From Campylobacteraceae bacterium (GTDB taxonomy: Bacteria > Campylobacterota > Campylobacteria > Campylobacterales > Sulfurovaceae), in the NCBI GenBank assembly GCA_027083895.1, contig JALWMN010000127.1:1-14897 (forward strand): DNA of 14,897 nucleotides, given 5' to 3'. Position 1 is the stretch's first letter; every line of letters starts with the position of its first letter. A program made the translations under genes and the position numbers. Positions 13,198 to 14,897 of this stretch are shown in pieces. Below the pieces are notes generated by a model that worked only from the letters and a program-made list of their open reading frames with translations, ran no database searches and had not been told where the DNA came from.

Positions 13198-14897
13198 ATG
13201 GCAAAAAAGTATATTGATGTAATGGATACCACATTTAGAGATGGTTTCCAGTCTGTATTTGGTGGTAGAGTCTTAATGGATGATTTTTTACCAGCAGTTG
13301 AGGTCGCAAGAGAGACAGGAATTACACACTTTGAATTTGGTGGAGGGGCGAGATTCCAGTCACTCTTTTTCTATCTGCAAGAGAATGCTTTTGAGATGAT
13401 GCAACGCTTTAGAGAGGCGGCAGGTCCAGAGGCAAACTTACAGATATTGGCTCGAGGTATCAATACTGTAATGCTTGATACTGCGAGTCGTGAGATGATC
13501 GATCTCTTTGCGAAACTCTTTGCAAAGTATGAGACTACAACTGTTAGAAACTTCGATGCTTTAAATGATATTCGAAACTTAGAGTTTAGTGGTGCAGCCA
13601 TAAAGAAGCATGGAATGATGCATGAGGTTGTTGTAACACTTATGGATCTTCCACCAGGGTGTACAGGTGCACACGATGCAGCTTTTTATAAAAAGAAAGT
13701 AATTGAGATACTCGATAGTGGCATAGAGTTTGACTCTATTGCATTTAAGGATGCTAGTGGTACGTCAAGCCCTGCTAAAATCTATGAGACTATACGAATG
13801 GCAAGGGAGCTTCTTGGGGATGATATGCATATTCGACTCCATACACATGAGACTGCTGGAGTAAGTGTGGCGTGTTACTTAGCAGCACTTGAGGCTGGTG
13901 CAGATGGTATCGATTTAGCAGCAGCACCAGTAAGTGGTGGTACAAGTCAGCCAGATATGCTAACACTTATGCATGCAACAAAGGGGATGAATTATAATCT
14001 TGGTGATTTAGATATTAAGAAAGTATTGAAATATCAAGAGTTTTTAAAAGAGCAGTTGAAAGATTACTTTATTCCACCTGAAGCAACCCAAGTTAATCCA
14101 CTCATTCCATTTGCTCCAATGCCTGGTGGGGCACTTACTGCAAATACACAGATGATGAGAGATAATGGAAATTTACATATGTTTGATCAGGTTATTGCAG
14201 CAATGACTGAGGTTGTTGAGAGGGGTGGATATGGAACCTCTGTAACACCAGTATCGCAATTCTACTGGCAGCAAGCATATGCGAATGTTATGTTTGGCCC
14301 TTGGAAGCAGATTGCTCCAGGATATGGAAAGATGGTTCTTGGTTACTTTGGTCGAACACCAGTTGCTCCAGATCCAGAGATAGTAGAGCTTGCAAGTGAA
14401 AAACTGAAACTAGAGCCAACAACAGAAAATCCACTTGATATTGCAGATAGAGATGAGACTAAATCTATCGCTTACTGGAAAAAAGTGCTTGAAGATGAGG
14501 GTATCGAGACAACAGAAGAGAATATCTTTATTGCAGCATCATGCGATAAGAAGGGTATTGCATTCTTAAAAGGTGAGTCGCCATTAATGGTTAGAAAAAA
14601 AGGTTTAGATAGTTCATTAGATGAGGAGAAAGGAAGTAGCATGGCAAATAAAGGACCAGAGAATTATACAGTTATCGTTGATGGAAAGAAATATAATGTA
14701 CAGGTTGCACCTGGAAGTGATTCTATAGAGGCAGTTACAGCAGTTGAAGAGACAAAAGCGGCTCCAGCGTCAGCGGCTCCAACTGGAAGTGCGGGAAGTA
14801 TTGAGATTCACTCTCAAACACCAGGAAATGTCTGGAAAATATTAAAAAATGTTGGTGATAAAGTAGAAGAGGGTGAGACAATTATGATACTTGAAGC
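13198..14897 (+). CDS. oadA: Oxaloacetate decarboxylase alpha subunit / pyruvate carboxylase subunit B, partial at 3' end
   Basis: 566 codons are present and the frame is still open at the window edge. Residues 1-260 are the carboxyltransferase barrel: DTTFRDGFQS (10-19, metal ligand D15), LARGINT (84-90), AFKDASGT with K184, the lysine carbamylated in this family, and LHTHETAG with metal ligands H215 and H217. A conserved PPEATQVNPLIPFAPMPGG and the PYC/OADA middle domain follow. An Ala/Pro-rich linker after SAAPTG leads to a biotinyl domain starting at GSIEIHSQTPG and reaching ILEA, so the EAMKM biotin site lies just past the edge. It could decarboxylate oxaloacetate (with OadG and a beta subunit) or carboxylate pyruvate; the adjacent oadG favours the former. 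AAAGG overlaps the oadG stop, 6 nt before the ATG. Confidence 0.93.
   Translation, partial: MAKKYIDVMDTTFRDGFQSVFGGRVLMDDFLPAVEVARETGITHFEFGGGARFQSLFFYLQENAFEMMQRFREAAGPEANLQILARGINTVMLDTASREMIDLFAKLFAKYETTTVRNFDALNDIRNLEFSGAAIKKHGMMHEVVVTLMDLPPGCTGAHDAAFYKKKVIEILDSGIEFDSIAFKDASGTSSPAKIYETIRMARELLGDDMHIRLHTHETAGVSVACYLAALEAGADGIDLAAAPVSGGTSQPDMLTLMHATKGMNYNLGDLDIKKVLKYQEFLKEQLKDYFIPPEATQVNPLIPFAPMPGGALTANTQMMRDNGNLHMFDQVIAAMTEVVERGGYGTSVTPVSQFYWQQAYANVMFGPWKQIAPGYGKMVLGYFGRTPVAPDPEIVELASEKLKLEPTTENPLDIADRDETKSIAYWKKVLEDEGIETTEENIFIAASCDKKGIAFLKGESPLMVRKKGLDSSLDEEKGSSMANKGPENYTVIVDGKKYNVQVAPGSDSIEAVTAVEETKAAPASAAPTGSAGSIEIHSQTPGNVWKILKNVGDKVEEGETIMILE
14629..14643 (+). promoter_or_regulatory. 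Possible internal translation start in oadA
   Basis: AAAGGA (14629-14634) lies 6 nt before an in-frame ATG at 14641 (codon 482), after a Glu/Lys/Ser-rich linker (DEEKGSS). Starting there would give a small free protein consisting of the linker and biotinyl domain. The purines may simply reflect Glu/Lys codons. Confidence 0.3.

Noticed and set aside
13371..13601. Minus-strand open frame inside oadA
   Set aside because: It is antisense to a conserved catalytic domain and has no supporting signals.

Overview
The window is AT-rich bacterial chromosome, almost certainly from a Campylobacterota (Epsilonproteobacteria) member. The support is: overlapping pdxJ-pdxA with a GDINGIG-type PdxA N-terminus; an OadA/PycB protein with the DTTFRDGFQS signature that I recall from Campylobacter-type proteins; extended -10 promoters (TGnTATAAT) with no clear -35 box; and dense AGA/ATT/TTA codon use. 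Genus cannot be fixed from the sequence alone. All genes look like ordinary vertically inherited housekeeping genes; I see no phage, plasmid, IS transposase, CRISPR, tRNA or rRNA.

Layout. 1-884 (minus strand): the 5' end of a periplasmic branched-chain amino-acid-type binding protein, then yqeY. 992-1859 (plus): a membrane-anchored TPR protein overlapping a small Cys-pair protein. 1860-2117: convergent intergenic region holding a roughly 187-bp element with terminal inverted repeats. 2118-3825 (minus): pdxA and pdxJ, overlapping by 8 nt, for de novo pyridoxal phosphate synthesis. 3967-5283 (plus): malic enzyme. 5360-7752 (plus): argG, an unknown four-helix membrane protein and rsmE, packed with 0-2 nt gaps. 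7749-8681 (minus): a MetF-family methylenetetrahydrofolate reductase meeting rsmE tail-to-tail on a shared CTAG. 8740-9369 (plus): serB, divergent from metF. 9570-11327: an MsbA-like ABC exporter. 11486-12868: a DEAD-box RNA helicase. 12946 to the end: oadG and a truncated oadA/pycB carboxyltransferase-biotin subunit.

Metabolically, SerB (serine, hence C1 units) and MetF (C1 folate) are divergent neighbours. Malic enzyme and the OadG/OadA pair both act at the C4-to-pyruvate node. The remaining genes are translation and RNA maintenance functions (YqeY, RsmE, DEAD helicase).

The most unusual content is intergenic. Three gaps (after pdxA, serB and the ABC exporter) carry tracts in which a GC dinucleotide recurs exactly every 7 nt. 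At the last two sites the tracts form facing inverted arms around a core and end just before a small hairpin that contains the Shine-Dalgarno of a GTG-started gene. Two of these gaps also contain related short elements with inverted ends (1860-2046 and 9439-9506), the second resembling an internally deleted, inverted copy of the first. No complete novel multi-gene system is evident.
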